This document shows positions 63,700-64,000 of a DNA stretch of 64,000 nt, piece after piece. The position numbers and the translations under genes were made by a program. The DNA comes from Moringa oleifera (Eukaryota; Streptophyta; Magnoliopsida; Brassicales; Moringaceae). The number at the start of each line of letters is the position of its first letter. The first letter of the stretch is position 1. The notes beneath the pieces were generated by a model. That model was not told where the DNA came from. It searched no databases and was given only the letters and a program-made list of their open reading frames with translations. The stretch lies in assembly GCA_021397835.1 (NCBI GenBank), contig JAJFZO010000734.1, positions 496,001 through 560,000 of the forward strand, read 5' to 3'.

Positions 63700-64000
63700 T
63701 TCATCTTCGAAAGCACTTAGATAAAGTAGCTATGACTTTTTTTTCCACTAGATTTGGCCTATTAGAGAAGATCCTCTGCCCACTAGTCGAGCCTCTTTGA
63801 GAACCTCAACCTTATAAACCTCCCTCTAAAGGTCTTCTATTTCTTAGTGATTTGAGTAGTTGATTAGCTACTATGATCATGGGCACATTTCTCTTTTTGG
63901 TGAAGACTCTCACATATTTTAAGTCTAATTGGTATTCTTGTCCATGAAAGACCTTTAGCATTATATTAGCGAATGTGGTTCCTACCTCCATTACCCTGAA
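63700..64000 (-). pseudogene. Rep-like SF3 helicase fragment, copy B (cut by window end)
   Basis: Counterpart of the copy A remnant. From 64,000 down to about 63,830 the helicase frame is open and keeps the motif B'-like block (LDLKY, TKKRN) and the Walker C-like IVVAN, with changes against copy A such as Trp to Phe and Met to Val, that leave the frame intact. The tail region to about 63,700 is frameshifted as in copy A. The Walker A and B parts lie beyond the window, so whether this copy is intact cannot be judged here. Confidence 0.5.

Larger units (their letters stand above)
52385..64000. repeat. Segmental duplication, copy B (right)
   Basis: Collinear with 1-10,740 in the same orientation, with scattered substitutions (many transitions) and several indels. 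It carries the same CACTA element with the same GGG flanks, so the CACTA insertion is older than the duplication. It continues past the window end inside the Rep-like frame. Offsets between matching points are about 52.4 kb at the left and 53.3 kb at the right. Apart from the CACTA remnants, the conserved ORF and the Rep-like fragment listed separately, no gene is recognised. Confidence 0.93.

Noticed and set aside
1..64000. CRISPR arrays, bacterial operons, ribosome binding sites or phage genes
   Set aside because: No array of regularly spaced identical repeats exists, and the decayed, transposon-filled sequence with mitochondrial relics is plant-like.

Overview
The window looks like plant (angiosperm) nuclear DNA that is poor in genes and rich in decayed sequence. 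Three things support this. There is a broken, nearly full-length copy of the mitochondrial gene ccmFn. There are decayed copies of the plant mitochondrial tRNA cluster trnP-trnF-trnS. Typical plant nuclear DNA transposons (CACTA and MULE types) sit inside or beside this material. I see no intact ordinary protein-coding gene. The simplest reading is a large, old insertion of mitochondrial DNA in the nucleus (NUMT), worn down by point changes and interrupted by transposons. Only the ccmFn and tRNA parts are directly recognisable as mitochondrial; extending that origin to the rest is inference from texture.

Layout. Positions 1 to about 10,740 and about 52,385 to 64,000 are two diverged copies of one segment in the same orientation. 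The offset is about 52.4 kb on the left and 53.3 kb on the right, and both copies run off the window. Each copy carries the same CACTA-type element (5,004-8,301 and 58,319-61,603) flanked by GGG, so the element was present before the duplication. Inside it are a GC-rich 43-bp minisatellite, a CT-rich leader, an AT-rich array and a coiled-coil ORF remnant. Next to the right end of each copy, on the minus strand, lie a small ORF of unknown function kept in both copies and the remains of a gene resembling the superfamily 3 helicase domain of CRESS-DNA replication (Rep) proteins.

From about 11.5 to 40 kb there is a long stretch with simple repeats and short ORFs that I cannot assign. The ccmFn pseudogene is at 40.1-41.8 kb (minus). 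A second, unrelated CACTA-type element with clear ends and a TGC target duplication is at 42,671-45,878. A MULE (MuDR-type) transposase pseudogene is at 47.0-49.1 kb (minus). The trnP, trnF and trnS relics follow at 50.3-51.1 kb (minus).

The recognisable genes do not work together as a system; this is an accumulation of relics. The most unusual content is the Rep-like helicase remnant and its companion ORF in the duplicated segment.
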